This document shows positions 5,588 through 5,800 of a stretch of DNA of 5,800 nucleotides, piece after piece. Positions within the stretch are counted from its first letter, which is position 1, and each line of letters starts with the position of its first letter. The stretch lies in the NCBI GenBank assembly GCA_018377375.1, contig JAGZZN010000083.1:1-5800 (forward strand). The letters run 5' to 3'. The DNA comes from Streptococcus parasanguinis. GTDB lineage: Bacteria; Bacillota; Bacilli; Lactobacillales; Streptococcaceae. A program made the position numbers and the translations under genes. The notes beneath the pieces were generated by a model. That model did no database searches, was not told where the DNA came from, and worked only from the letters and a program-made list of their open reading frames with translations.

Positions 5588-5612
5588 ATAAAAAAAACCA
5601 GTCCACTGGTCT
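5588..5612 (-). terminator. Intrinsic terminator of the rRNA-tRNA operon
   Basis: On the minus strand AGACCAG-TGGA-CTGGTTT (5612-5595) forms a 7-bp stem (one G-U) with a 4-nt loop, and the T-run continues to about 5591. It begins about 10 nt after the tRNA-Asn 3' end. The stem is short but the T-tract is good. The bidirectional hairpin at 5324-5364 could act as a back-up. Confidence 0.75.
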
Positions 5613-5622
5613 AATTTCTATA

Positions 5623-5696
5623 CTCCGCCAGTAGGACTCGAACCTACGACATCATGATTAACAGTCATGCGCTACTACCAACTGAGCTATGGCGGA
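5623..5696 (-). tRNA. tRNA-Asn (anticodon GTT)
   Basis: On the minus strand the 74-nt cloverleaf has acceptor arms TCCGCCA / TGGCGGA with discriminator G, the D-arm sequence GCTCAGTTGGTAGTAGC, the anticodon stem-loop ATGACTGTTAATCAT with anticodon GTT, and the T-arm GTAGGTTCGAGTCCTAC. The CCA end is not encoded; TATAG follows the discriminator. It lies only about 5 nt after the 5S rRNA, so it is part of the rRNA operon transcript, a common streptococcal layout. Confidence 0.98.
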
Positions 5697-5701
5697 AAAA
5701 G

Positions 5702-5800
5702 GCTAAGCGACTACCTTATCTCACAGGGGGCAACCCCCAACTACTTCCGGCGTTCTAGGGCTTAACTGCTGTGTTCGGCATGGGTACAGGTGTATCTCCT
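5702..5800 (-). rRNA. rrf: 5S ribosomal RNA, 3' part (5' end beyond window)
   Basis: The minus strand reads AGGAGATACACCTGTACCCA at the window edge and ends in GGTAGTCGCTTAGC, a streptococcal 5S rRNA. Internal landmarks such as CCGAACACAGCAGTTAAG and the GGGGGTTGCCCCC stem-loop are present. About 99 of roughly 116 nt are visible; the first 17 or so lie to the right. The 3' end could be off by one or two bases. 23S and 16S genes are expected further right. Confidence 0.96.

Noticed and set aside
5401..5634. 77-codon open frame between lysC and the tRNA
   Set aside because: It is out of frame with the recognisable transposase start and its translation shows no domain-like pattern. It also runs through the rRNA terminator into the tRNA 3' end.

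Overview
The window looks like a chromosomal segment of a Streptococcus with low G+C. The evidence is the streptococcal type II fatty-acid synthesis (FASII) gene order fabM-fabT-fabH-acpP-fabK-fabD, a FabK-type (not FabI-type) enoyl reductase, FabM in place of FabA, and a 5S rRNA/tRNA-Asn pair of streptococcal type. The proteins differ clearly from my recollection of the S. pneumoniae versions. I cannot name the species from sequence alone.

Layout. Positions 1-3725 are on the minus strand and hold the start of the FASII cluster, read right to left. fabM (2937-3725) comes first, then the repressor gene fabT (2407-2841), fabH (1433-2407, overlapping the fabT stop by one base), acpP (1150-1374), fabK (70-1035) and the first 15 codons of fabD (1-47). 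A sigma-A-type promoter overlapped by a FabT-type palindrome (TTTGA-N3-TCAAA) lies before fabT. A second such palindrome, embedded in a larger inverted repeat, lies before fabK. A degenerate third copy lies in the fabM leader. The 3726-3967 gap is a divergent promoter region for fabM (minus) and lysC (plus). lysC (3968-5323), an aspartate kinase, ends in a strong bidirectional hairpin terminator. Positions 5365-5587 contain a decayed IS30-family transposase start. From 5588 to the right edge lies the tail of an rRNA operon on the minus strand: 5S rRNA (cut by the window), tRNA-Asn and its terminator.

How the genes work together. FabD makes malonyl-ACP from malonyl-CoA and AcpP. FabH condenses acetyl-CoA with malonyl-ACP to start a chain. 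FabK performs the last reduction of each cycle. FabM diverts the trans-2-decenoyl intermediate to the cis-3 form so that unsaturated chains can be made. FabT, a MarR-family repressor known in streptococci to use long-chain acyl-ACP as co-repressor, closes the loop by binding palindromes ahead of fabT and fabK. LysC is a separate pathway (aspartate-family amino acids) that happens to be the divergent neighbour.

Novelty. The genes are ordinary, and I see no new biological system. The points worth a second look are regulatory: the TTG start of fabT, the nested operator/inverted-repeat structure before fabK, two GAAA-loop hairpins bracketing acpP, the degenerate operator at fabM, and the IS relic between converging operons.
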